Part shown: piece after piece, positions 24,913 to 31,656 of the stretch
How the letters are laid out: the number at the start of each line of letters is the position of its first letter
Position numbering within the stretch: the first letter of the stretch is position 1
Assembly: GCA_017541995.1 (NCBI GenBank)
Contig: JAFXYD010000003.1
Span: 1-43,132 of the forward strand
Length of the DNA: 43,132 bases
Origin: Oscillospiraceae bacterium
GTDB lineage: Bacteria > Bacillota > Clostridia > Oscillospirales > Oscillospiraceae
Reading direction: 5' to 3'
Notes under the pieces: generated by a model
The model's database searches: none
What the model was told of the DNA's origin: nothing
What the model saw: only the letters and a program-made list of their open reading frames with translations
Program-made: the position numbers and the translations under genes

Positions 24913-26276
24913 GGGCGGCCAATGACCGCCCCTACAGTTTGGGCCTCCGGGGATTGCGGCGGGCGGCCAATGACCGCCCCTACAGCTTGGGCCTCCGAGG
25001 GTTGCGGCGGGCGGCCGATGACCGCCCCTACAGTTTGGGCCTCCGGGGGTTGCGGCGGGCGGCCGATGACCGCCCCTACAGCTTGGGCCTCCGGGGGTTG
25101 CGGCGGGCGGCCGATGACCGCCCCTACAGCTTGGGCCTCCGGGGATTGCGGCGGGCGGCCGATGACCGCCCCTACAGTTTGGGCCTCCGGGGGTTGCGGC
25201 GGGCGGCCGATGACCGCCCCTACAGTTTGGACCTCCGGGGGTTGCGGCGGGCGGCCGATGACCGCCCCTACAGCTTGGGTCTCCGTGGGTTGCGGCGGGC
25301 GGCCGATGACCGCCCCTACAGCTTGGGCCTCCGGGGGTTGCGGCGGGCGGCCAATGACCGCCCCTACAGCGCGTTCCCTGGCTGCGGCATAACACAATGC
25401 GGGGTTGACGGTTTCGGGGCTTTCAACGGCCAGACTGCCGCAGGCCAGGGCGAAGCGGGCGGCTGCTTCGATGGGCAGGCCGTCCAGGTAGGCCCGGACG
25501 AAGCCCGCGGTCATGGCGTCGCCGCCGCCGCTGGCGTTGACCAGCCGGGTCTCCGGGCAGGGCGCCAGGCAGCGCTCCGTGTCCCAGGCGCAGTAGACGC
25601 CCCGGCTCCCCAGGGAGACGCAGAGCCGCCGCAGTCCCGTCTGCAGCAGCTTGGCCGCGGCCAGCTCCAGGCTGTTCCGGTCCGTGATCCGCACGCCGGA
25701 CAGGGCCTCCGCCTCCACCCGGTTGGGCTTCAGACTGAAAAGCCGCCCCAGCACGGGCCGCAGCTTCTCCCCCTTGCGGACGGAAACCGGGTCCGCGAAG
25801 AGGGGCGCGCGGACTCGCTCCGCCAGGAAGGCAATGGCCTGCTCCGTCAGATTGGCGTCCAGCACCACCGCCGCGGCCCCGTTCAGCAGCTCCAGCTGCT
25901 CTTCCAGATAGGCCGGGGTGATCTCTTCCGCCAGGCGGTTGTCGCAGAGGGCCAGCTCCATATCGCCCTCGGGGCCCTCAATGGCCAGATAGCCGGAGGT
26001 GATGCCCTCCGGAACGTAGCGGGCGCGGCTGAGATCTATGCCCGCGGCCTTGCAGGAGCCGCGGATCAACCCCTCCCAGCGATCCCCCGCCAGGGCGGTG
26101 AGCAGGAAGACCGGAACCCCCAGCAGGGCCAGATTGTGGGCCGCGTTCCGGCCCACACCCCCCGGGGAGAGCCGCAGCTGCCCGGGGTTGGAGTCCCGGG
26201 GGATCAGCGGCCCGAAGGCCTTGCCGCAGACGTCGATATTGATTCCGCCGACCACGGCGACATAGGGCTGCTTCAT
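24453..26276 (-). CDS. psuK: Pseudouridine kinase fused through a REP array to a RAYT transposase
   Basis: One 607-residue frame with three parts. Residues 1-301 are a complete PfkB-family pseudouridine kinase, which phosphorylates pseudouridine using ATP: GGVGRNAAHNLALLG and NASGGGDAMTAGF with the catalytic base at D253. Residues 302-455 are ten 16-residue repeats of the type GRPPQPPEAQAVGAVI, the translation of a 48-bp repeat carrying REPs. Residues 456-607 are a REP-associated tyrosine transposase: RRKRNRLEAYDYTQGGAYHI start, MPNHVHLLL with the HUH pair H532/H534, WQKGFYDQVIRSE, and YIEYNP with candidate nucleophile Y589 (or Y592). The ATG at 26276 follows GGAGGTG. The RAYT part has no ATG of its own near its beginning. 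Kinase function is expected from the adjacent psuG; whether the fusion is made, cleaved or active is unknown. Confidence 0.85.
   Translation of the reverse strand: MKQPYVAVVGGINIDVCGKAFGPLIPRDSNPGQLRLSPGGVGRNAAHNLALLGVPVFLLTALAGDRWEGLIRGSCKAAGIDLSRARYVPEGITSGYLAIEGPEGDMELALCDNRLAEEITPAYLEEQLELLNGAAAVVLDANLTEQAIAFLAERVRAPLFADPVSVRKGEKLRPVLGRLFSLKPNRVEAEALSGVRITDRNSLELAAAKLLQTGLRRLCVSLGSRGVYCAWDTERCLAPCPETRLVNASGGGDAMTAGFVRAYLDGLPIEAAARFALACGSLAVESPETVNPALCYAAARERAVGAVIGRPPQPPEAQAVGAVIGRPPQPTETQAVGAVIGRPPQPPEVQTVGAVIGRPPQPPEAQTVGAVIGRPPQSPEAQAVGAVIGRPPQPPEAQAVGAVIGRPPQPPEAQTVGAVIGRPPQPSEAQAVGAVIGRPPQSPEAQTVGAVIGRPRRKRNRLEAYDYTQGGAYHIVLCTEGRKCVFSQVYEGADTQQLRLYPLGQMVEQAILAIPVHYPTVEIVRYCVMPNHVHLLLRLSTEQENPSVSWIINQLKGAVTKKAGTKIWQKGFYDQVIRSEADFQAAGEYIEYNPAKWKTDDYYVSPH
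24913..25371 (-). repeat. Array of ten 48-bp REP-containing units inside a coding frame
   Basis: Ten units begin at 24913, 24961, 25009, 25057, 25105, 25153, 25201, 25249, 25297 and 25345, exactly 48 bp apart. Each has a 23-base hairpin with CTAC at its end (GTAG on the minus strand) plus a well-conserved 25-base spacer of the type TTTGGGCCTCCGG-TTGCGGC. The two units at one end and the one at the other carry CCAATGA, and the seven inner ones CCGATGA. The period is a multiple of three, so the psuK frame stays open throughout. Confidence 0.95.
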
Positions 26277-26348
26277 ATTGACACCTCCACCCCATATTGT
26301 ATCACATTTGCCGGAGCTTGGCAATCCCGTTTTCGCCGGAAATGGGGC

Positions 26349-26377
26349 TTGACAGATGGCCCCGGGCATGATATACT
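26349..26377 (+). promoter_or_regulatory. Sigma-A promoter of uraA
   Basis: TTGACA at 26349-26354, a 17-base spacer and TATACT at 26372-26377. Transcription would start near 26384, giving a leader of about 130 bases before uraA. Confidence 0.85.
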
Positions 26378-26437
26378 TGCCTGCGAAAAGTCTGAAGGCG
26401 GGAGTGAACGGCCGAAAGGACCGCTCAAAACGCTGAC

Positions 26438-26469
26438 ACGTACCCGTCTGATGACAGGGTACGTTTTTT
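26438..26469 (+). terminator. Attenuator-type terminator in the uraA leader
   Basis: ACGTACCC (26438-26445) pairs with GGGTACGT (26457-26464), followed by TTTTT. It lies between promoter and start codon, so it must be conditional. An upstream hairpin (GAGTG/CGCTC, about 26402-26425) may be the sensing part. A PyrR- or ligand-dependent switch is plausible for a pyrimidine permease, but I see no convincing PyrR site or known riboswitch consensus. Confidence 0.75.
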
Positions 26470-26514
26470 CATTTTGCCCCGTGTCCCCGCAAGAAAAGAA
26501 AGAGAGGAACGATC

Positions 26515-27942
26515 ATGAAGCTCATTTACGGCATCAAAGACAAGCCCAAGGTTTCCCAGCGCATTGTGTTCGCCTTCCAGCAGGTTCTGGCAATTATGGC
26601 CGCTACCCTGGCCGTCCCCGCTGTGGTCAACGGCGCCATGGGCAGCGAAATGGACCCCGCCGCCGCCCTCTGCGGCGCCGGCGTCGGCACCATCATCTAT
26701 CTGCTCTTCACCCGCTCCAAGAGCCCCGTCTTCCTGGGCTCCTCCTTCGCCTTCATCGGCTCCATGTGCTCCGCCTTCGCCGGCGCGGCCTCCATGGCCC
26801 TGGGCTATCTGGGCCTCATCCTCGGCGCCGCCCTGGCCGGTCTGGTCTACGTGGTGCTGGCCGTCTTCGCCAAGACCCTGGGCACCGACTGGCTCAACAA
26901 GCTGATGCCCCCCGTGGTCATCGGGCCCACCGTGGCCATCATCGGCCTGTCCCTGGCCCCCAACGCCATTGCCGACCTGCTCAAGAGCTCCGTCACCACC
27001 CAGACCATGGAGTACGCCATTGAGCTGCGCAGCGGCATCCCCACCATCGTGGAAAACCTGGTGGACACCGCCACCGGCTCCGTCTACGTCTGCCTGGCCT
27101 GCGGCCTGGTGACCCTCTTCACCACCGTCCTCTTCGCCACCTACGGCAAGAAAATGGCCCGGCTGATCCCCTTCATCCTGGGCATCCTGGCGGGCTATCT
27201 CTGCGCCTGCGTGTTCTACCTCATCGGCGACGCCGTGGGCAAGGATTCTCTGAAGGTCATCAGCTTCCAGCCCTTTGTGAACTGCTTCTCCAGCCTGAGC
27301 CTGGCCTCCTTCCTGTCTGTGCCCCGCTTCACCTTCCTGCAGACCAAGGGCGCCTTCGGCGAGCTGAACCTGTCCTACTTCATCACCCTCTTCACCGCCT
27401 ACGTGCCCGTGGCCTTCGTGGTCTTTGCCGAGCACCTTGCCGACCACAAGAACCTCTCCACCATCGTGGAGAAGGATCTGCTGAAGGAGCCCGGCCTGCA
27501 CCGGACCCTGCTGGGCGACGGCGTGGGCTCTATGGCGGGCGCCTTCTTCGGCGGCTGCCCCAACACCACCTACGGCGAGTCCATCGGCTGCGTGGCCATC
27601 ACCGGCAACGCCTCCATCGTCACCATCTGGTACGCCGCGGTCATGTGCGTTGCCATCTCCTTCCTGTCCCCCTTCATCGCCTTCCTGGAGTCCATCCCCT
27701 CCTGCGTCATGGGCGGCGTCTGCATCGCCCTCTACGGCTTCATCGCCGTCTCCGGTCTGAAGATGCTCCAGAACGTGGATCTCAACGAGAACCGCAATCT
27801 CTTCACCGCCTCCGTGATCCTCATCACCGGCGTGGGCGGCCTGATCGTGAAGATCGGCGCCGTGGAGATCCGCACCGTGGCCTGCGCCCTGATCCTGGGC
27901 ATCGCGGTCAACAAGCTGCTGGGAAGAAAAAAGAAGGCCTAG
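26515..27942 (+). CDS. uraA: Uracil/xanthine permease (NCS2 family)
   Basis: A 475-residue nucleobase:cation symporter of the NCS2/UraA type with about 14 membrane segments. Signatures: QQVLAIMAATLAVPAVV in helix 1, FLGSSFAFIG in the helix 3 substrate segment, VVFAEHLADHKNLS in helix 8 with the substrate-binding Glu, and GGCPNTTYGESIGCVAIT in helix 10. SCVMGGVCIALYGFIAVSGL is typical of uracil carriers. It sits next to the divergent psuK-psuG genes, whose pathway releases uracil, so a pyrimidine-salvage grouping makes sense. GAGAGGA precedes the ATG. Uracil is the favoured substrate; xanthine is not excluded. Confidence 0.9.
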   Translation: MKLIYGIKDKPKVSQRIVFAFQQVLAIMAATLAVPAVVNGAMGSEMDPAAALCGAGVGTIIYLLFTRSKSPVFLGSSFAFIGSMCSAFAGAASMALGYLGLILGAALAGLVYVVLAVFAKTLGTDWLNKLMPPVVIGPTVAIIGLSLAPNAIADLLKSSVTTQTMEYAIELRSGIPTIVENLVDTATGSVYVCLACGLVTLFTTVLFATYGKKMARLIPFILGILAGYLCACVFYLIGDAVGKDSLKVISFQPFVNCFSSLSLASFLSVPRFTFLQTKGAFGELNLSYFITLFTAYVPVAFVVFAEHLADHKNLSTIVEKDLLKEPGLHRTLLGDGVGSMAGAFFGGCPNTTYGESIGCVAITGNASIVTIWYAAVMCVAISFLSPFIAFLESIPSCVMGGVCIALYGFIAVSGLKMLQNVDLNENRNLFTASVILITGVGGLIVKIGAVEIRTVACALILGIAVNKLLGRKKKA

Positions 27943-28019
27943 TATAAATCGCGGACAGATGATCCGCCCTCCGGCATCCAGGCGAGGCATCCTGCCGCAG
28001 CCCCGCAGGGAAATTCATA

Positions 28020-28059
28020 CAGAAATCGCTCAGGCGTCGGCCTGAGCGATTTCTGTTTT
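28020..28059. terminator. Strong terminator after uraA
   Basis: A perfect 16-pair stem (28020-28035 with 28040-28055) around a GTCG loop, followed by TTTT. It ends the uraA transcript and also lies just past the stop of the convergent minus-strand gene, though the minus-strand T-run is weak. Confidence 0.92.
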
Positions 28060-28069
28060 CCCCGCTGGA

Positions 28070-28789
28070 TTATTCATATTGTTTTTTCTTTTGCAGAGCC
28101 TGCGCCGTACGTTCCGGTCTGCTGAACTTTTTATGCTGCGTTCTGCCATAGCCCCGTTTCGACGAAGACAACTGCATGATTCTGTAATATGCTTCCTGTT
28201 GTTTCCGGAAGGAACGCAGGGATAAAGCAAGGCTTTCGTTTTGCTTTTCCAGATCACTTAATTGTATCGCAATGGTATCAAATGTGGTCGTATACCAGAA
28301 CTCTCTTAACCGCCTTTGTTCTTCCTGCAAAAAGACGATATCATCTATAATCGTGATTCTCGCCTTGGTTCCGACAAGGCCATTAGCAATGGTTTTCAGT
28401 CGAATCAGCGCACGGCTGACCAGAGCCTCCAGAGCCTTTACGTCCTGACCTGAGTTCAGCGGCAGCAGCGATTCTATGGTTTCATTCGGAGCATACTCCA
28501 GATTGATATTGGCAGCCAGCTGGCAGAATGCGGCGTCTGCTGTTTGATATTCCGCCTCGTTTACGACGCTTGACCGATCATCCGTGGCGTAAACGATCCA
28601 TAGCCCGTTTCTTTGAAAGCACCCCTCGGCATTTGGAAGGGACGTATATTCGCTGTTGTCCAATACGATCCTTTTCGCTTTCTTTGAAATCAGGAATTCT
28701 CTGAAATCCTCTTTTTTCAGAAGATTTACCAATCTGTTCTGATCCAGCAAATCCATTGCGGCGTCAAATTGTCTGATTGCGGCTCTCAA
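28070..28789 (-). CDS. Unknown protein, probable immunity partner of the TNT-type toxin
   Basis: A 239-residue protein of no family I recognise. Residues 1-85 look globular (LLKKEDFREFLISKKAKRIV, then GLWIVYATDDRSSVVNEAEY). The middle and end are helical, with a probable coiled coil at about 165-205 and a strongly basic tail. It starts with TTG directly after the stop of the preceding toxin-domain gene, with AAGGGGGTG about ten bases upstream; ATG at 28756 is an alternative start with no clear site. Position right behind a TNT-type protein suggests an immunity or anti-toxin role, which is inference. Base composition is AT-richer than the flanks, pointing to horizontal acquisition. Confidence 0.6.
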   Translation of the reverse strand: MRAAIRQFDAAMDLLDQNRLVNLLKKEDFREFLISKKAKRIVLDNSEYTSLPNAEGCFQRNGLWIVYATDDRSSVVNEAEYQTADAAFCQLAANINLEYAPNETIESLLPLNSGQDVKALEALVSRALIRLKTIANGLVGTKARITIIDDIVFLQEEQRRLREFWYTTTFDTIAIQLSDLEKQNESLALSLRSFRKQQEAYYRIMQLSSSKRGYGRTQHKKFSRPERTAQALQKKKQYE

Positions 28790-29392
28790 CTAAAACACCC
28801 CCTTCAATGCGTCAATCGGCTTTGGAAGCTTGACCTGGATTCCACCGCCGTCCTTAGGTTCCGTTTGACGAAACGCGCTTGCGACGATTCCCCTCAGGAC
28901 AGGCCTTTCTGCCTCTCCGGCGTAGGACTTCTTGATCGTGTAACAGTGGTAACTTGGGCTGTCCGTAATCTGGGTCTCGGGAATATAATACGGCAGCGCT
29001 CTGGCAAGATAGGGTTCCGGAGTTCCGTCTTCCTTCAGCGGAGAAAGGTAGCGGCCCTCCTCTCCGCCAATGCGGTCATATTGCTCCCCTTCCTTCAGCT
29101 CGGATGCCTGTCTGGGACCGCTGAATTCATCCAGCGGCCAATTGTATAGAAAATAGTATTCCTCCGCTCCGTCAAATAATACTTCTTTTCCGATTGCCGT
29201 TTTTCTTAAAAACAGATCGTCTGCGGGGATCAGGACATCCCGCCTGTCTTCTGTTCTGAGTTGATTGTATGCCTGGATCAATTGCTGAACCAGGGCAGCT
29301 CTTTCTTCGCCTGTCAGCGTGTTGTCGCTGCTTGCGGTTTGCTTGCCAAAAAAAGCCGACGTAATGCGGTATAGGCTTATTGGCAGATCCAT
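28790..29392 (-). CDS. TNT-domain protein, putative NAD(P)+ glycohydrolase toxin
   Basis: A 200-residue protein whose residues about 83-195 match the TNT domain of the tuberculosis necrotising toxin CpnT. Seen: WPLDEFSG, then YDRIGGEEGRYLSPL with R107, YLARALPYYIP, and DGGGIQVKLP with Q186 at the position of the catalytic glutamine in TNT. TNT enzymes hydrolyse NAD+ and kill cells unless bound by an immunity factor. The first 80 residues are helical and not a recognised secretion domain; no signal peptide or LXG/WXG100 domain is visible, so export is unexplained. AAAGGAG precedes the ATG. The adjacent downstream gene is the candidate antidote. Confidence 0.78.
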   Translation of the reverse strand: MDLPISLYRITSAFFGKQTASSDNTLTGEERAALVQQLIQAYNQLRTEDRRDVLIPADDLFLRKTAIGKEVLFDGAEEYYFLYNWPLDEFSGPRQASELKEGEQYDRIGGEEGRYLSPLKEDGTPEPYLARALPYYIPETQITDSPSYHCYTIKKSYAGEAERPVLRGIVASAFRQTEPKDGGGIQVKLPKPIDALKGVF

Positions 29393-29429
29393 TCTGATGT
29401 CTCCTTTTAGCAGTTCTTTTGTATATTTA

Positions 29430-29458
29430 TTTATACCATATTTCCAGTTTTATGTCAA
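29430..29458 (-). promoter_or_regulatory. Promoter of the TNT gene pair
   Basis: On the minus strand TTGACA (29458-29453), a 17-base spacer and TATAAA (29435-29430). It lies about 40 bases before the TNT start and is back-to-back with the recJ promoter. Confidence 0.8.
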
Positions 29459-29514
29459 TCCTTTCTGAACAACTCTGTTTTAAGTGCCATCGTTGCGTCC
29501 TGCCAAAAAAACTA

Positions 29515-29543
29515 TTGTGCAAACTCTGCCAAAGTGTTATAAT
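29515..29543 (+). promoter_or_regulatory. Promoter of recJ-rel
   Basis: TTGTGC at 29515-29520, a 17-base spacer and a perfect TATAAT at 29538-29543. Transcription from here would start near 29550, which excludes in-frame ATG codons before that point as the recJ start. Confidence 0.75.
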
Positions 29544-29574
29544 GAAAGAAAAAAACATATGGATGTGGATTATC

Positions 29575-31641
29575 GTGAAATTCGGAGCCTGGAACGTATC
29601 GTCCTTCGATGCGGAGCAGGTGCGGGAGCTGGAGCAGGCGGGCTACGGGCCCCTCTGCGCCCGGATCCTGTCTGCCAGGGGCTATGGGGACGCGGCGGCG
29701 GCGCGGGAGTATCTGCGCGGCGACGCGCCCCTGCATTCCCCGTTCCTGATGAAGGACATGAAGACCGCCGCGGATCGGGTCCGTCTGGCCGTGGCGAGAA
29801 GAGAGCATATCGCCGTCTTCGGGGATTACGACGTGGACGGCATCACCTCCACCGCCCTGCTGACGGAGTTCCTCCGGGGCCTGGGAGCCCGGGTCACCCC
29901 CTACATCCCCGCCCGGCTGGAGGAGGGCTACGGCCTCAATGAGTTCGCCATCCGCTGGCTCTATAAGCGGCAGGTGAATCTCATCGTCACCGTGGACTGC
30001 GGCATCACCGCCAACGAGGAGGCGGAGCTCTGCCGCAGGCTGGGGATGGATCTGGTCATCACCGACCACCACGAGTGCAAGGACGAGCTGCCCCGGGCCG
30101 CCGCGGTGGTGGACCCCCACCGGCCCGACTGCGGCTACCCCCACACGGATCTCTCCGGGGTGGGTGTGGCCTTCCAGCTGGCCGCCGCCATCAGCGGCGA
30201 CCAGACGGAGCTGCTGGAGCGCTTTGCCGACCTGCTCTGCCTGGGTCTGGTGGCGGACGTCATGCCCCTGCGGGGCGAGGTGCGGACCATGGTGGTGAAG
30301 GGCCTCAAGGCCCTGGCCAAGCCCGCCCGCCCCGGCATCGCGGCCCTGATGGAGGCCTGCGGCTGCACCGGCCCCGTCACCACCTCCACCGTGGGCTATC
30401 TCCTGGCTCCCCGCATCAACGCCGCGGGCCGCATGGGCCAGGTGGAGCAGGCCCTGGAGTTGTTTATGACCCGGGACCCCGCCCGGGCCAAGAGCCTGGC
30501 GGAAAATCTCTGCCGTCTGAACCGGGAGCGGCAGCGGGTGGAGGCCGGAATCTACCAGCAGGCTGTGAACATGCTGGGGCCGGACGCCCATCCCCACGCC
30601 ATCGTCCTGGCCGGGGAGACCTGGCACCAGGGGGTGGTGGGCATCGTGGCCTCCCGGCTCTCGGAGGAATACAACTGCCCCGCCTTTTTGATCTGCATGG
30701 ATCACGACCGGGGCAAGGCCTCCTCCCGCAGCTATGGCGGCTTCAACCTCTTCGGCGCGCTGACCCAGCTCTCCGACCTGCTGGAGAGCTTCGGCGGCCA
30801 TGAGCTGGCCGCGGGCTTTACCATCAGCCGGAGCAACATCCCCGCCTTCCGGCAGGCCGTCACCGCCCTGGCAGCGGAGTTCCAGGCCTCCGGTCAGGCG
30901 GACACCGACCTGGCCGTGGACTGCGCCGTGGATCCCGCCCTGCTGACCCTGGAGAACATCCGGGCGCTGGACCAGCTGGAGCCCTGCGGCACCGGCTGCC
31001 CCATCCCCGTGCTCTGCGTGGAGGACGCCGTGGTGGTCCAGCTCTCCGAGGTGGGGGGCGGCAAGCACCTGCGGCTGGGCCTCCGCTGCCCCAACGGCCA
31101 GACCCTGGCCGCCATCTTCTTTTCCCAGACGGCTCTGGGGGCCGGGGTGGCCCTGGGGGACACGGTGGACGCGGCCTTTACCCCCCAGATCAACGAATTC
31201 CGGGGGGCTCGCACGGTGCAGCTGAACCTGGTGGACCTGCGGCTGGCCCGGCGTCTGCGGCAGCAGACCGACGACGAGCGGGATCTCTACAGCCGCTTTG
31301 TCCGGCAGGAGTCCCTGGCCCCCGGGGAGGCAGCCCGGCTTCTGCCCACCCGCAGCGAGTTCGTGGCGGTGTGGCGCTATCTCATCGCCAACGCCCGGGA
31401 CAACAGGCTCCAGGAGAATTTCGCCTGCATGGGCCGGAAAATCGCCCGGGGCGCCGCCGAGAGCCTGACCCTCAGCAAGGCCCGGATCTGCCTGGACGTC
31501 TTTGCCGAGCAGGGCCTCATCGAGCTCCACGCCTGCCGCCGCTGCTGCCAGATCCGTCTGACCTCCGACGGCCGCAAGGTGGACCTGGACGCCAGCCCCA
31601 TCGTCAAGGCCCTGCGGGCCGCCAAAAAATCAACAAATTGA
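29575..31641 (+). CDS. recJ: Single-stranded-DNA-specific exonuclease RecJ
   Basis: A 688-residue 5'-3' single-strand DNA exonuclease used in recombination and repair. DHH-phosphoesterase motifs are in order: GDYDVDG with D84, D86 and D88; TVDCGI; TDHHE with DHH at 164-166; LGLVADVMPL. A DHHA1 domain with GGHELAAGF follows, then an OB-fold and a C-terminal extension of about 120 residues as in many clostridial RecJ proteins. The frame is open back to 29419, but the promoter lies within that part, so I chose GTG at 29575 (MKFGAWNV...); ATG at 29563 is possible. Only 15 bases separate it from rel. Confidence 0.92.
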   Translation: MKFGAWNVSSFDAEQVRELEQAGYGPLCARILSARGYGDAAAAREYLRGDAPLHSPFLMKDMKTAADRVRLAVARREHIAVFGDYDVDGITSTALLTEFLRGLGARVTPYIPARLEEGYGLNEFAIRWLYKRQVNLIVTVDCGITANEEAELCRRLGMDLVITDHHECKDELPRAAAVVDPHRPDCGYPHTDLSGVGVAFQLAAAISGDQTELLERFADLLCLGLVADVMPLRGEVRTMVVKGLKALAKPARPGIAALMEACGCTGPVTTSTVGYLLAPRINAAGRMGQVEQALELFMTRDPARAKSLAENLCRLNRERQRVEAGIYQQAVNMLGPDAHPHAIVLAGETWHQGVVGIVASRLSEEYNCPAFLICMDHDRGKASSRSYGGFNLFGALTQLSDLLESFGGHELAAGFTISRSNIPAFRQAVTALAAEFQASGQADTDLAVDCAVDPALLTLENIRALDQLEPCGTGCPIPVLCVEDAVVVQLSEVGGGKHLRLGLRCPNGQTLAAIFFSQTALGAGVALGDTVDAAFTPQINEFRGARTVQLNLVDLRLARRLRQQTDDERDLYSRFVRQESLAPGEAARLLPTRSEFVAVWRYLIANARDNRLQENFACMGRKIARGAAESLTLSKARICLDVFAEQGLIELHACRRCCQIRLTSDGRKVDLDASPIVKALRAAKKSTN

Positions 31642-31656
31642 AAGGAGGCCGCCGTT

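Noticed and set aside
24913-25371. CRISPR array (ten regularly spaced repeats)
   Set aside because: The sequence between hairpins is nearly the same in every unit, so there are no unique spacers. There are no cas genes, and the array is an open reading frame.
26378-26437. Purine or PyrR regulatory element in the uraA leader
   Set aside because: I looked for the purine-riboswitch core and the PyrR loop and found neither convincingly, so only a generic attenuator is reported.
24615-27023. 802-residue plus-strand frame across psuK and the array
   Set aside because: Antisense shadow of psuK-RAYT. The repeat keeps several frames open on both strands; no coherent domain is visible on this strand.
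28070-29392. Prophage or integrative element around the TNT pair
   Set aside because: No integrase, attachment repeats or tRNA gene is present; the pair is only two genes with its own promoter.
29419-29574. 52-residue N-terminal extension of RecJ
   Set aside because: It overlaps a TTGTGC/TATAAT promoter at 29515-29543 and the divergent TNT promoter, and it is AT-rich and unlike RecJ.
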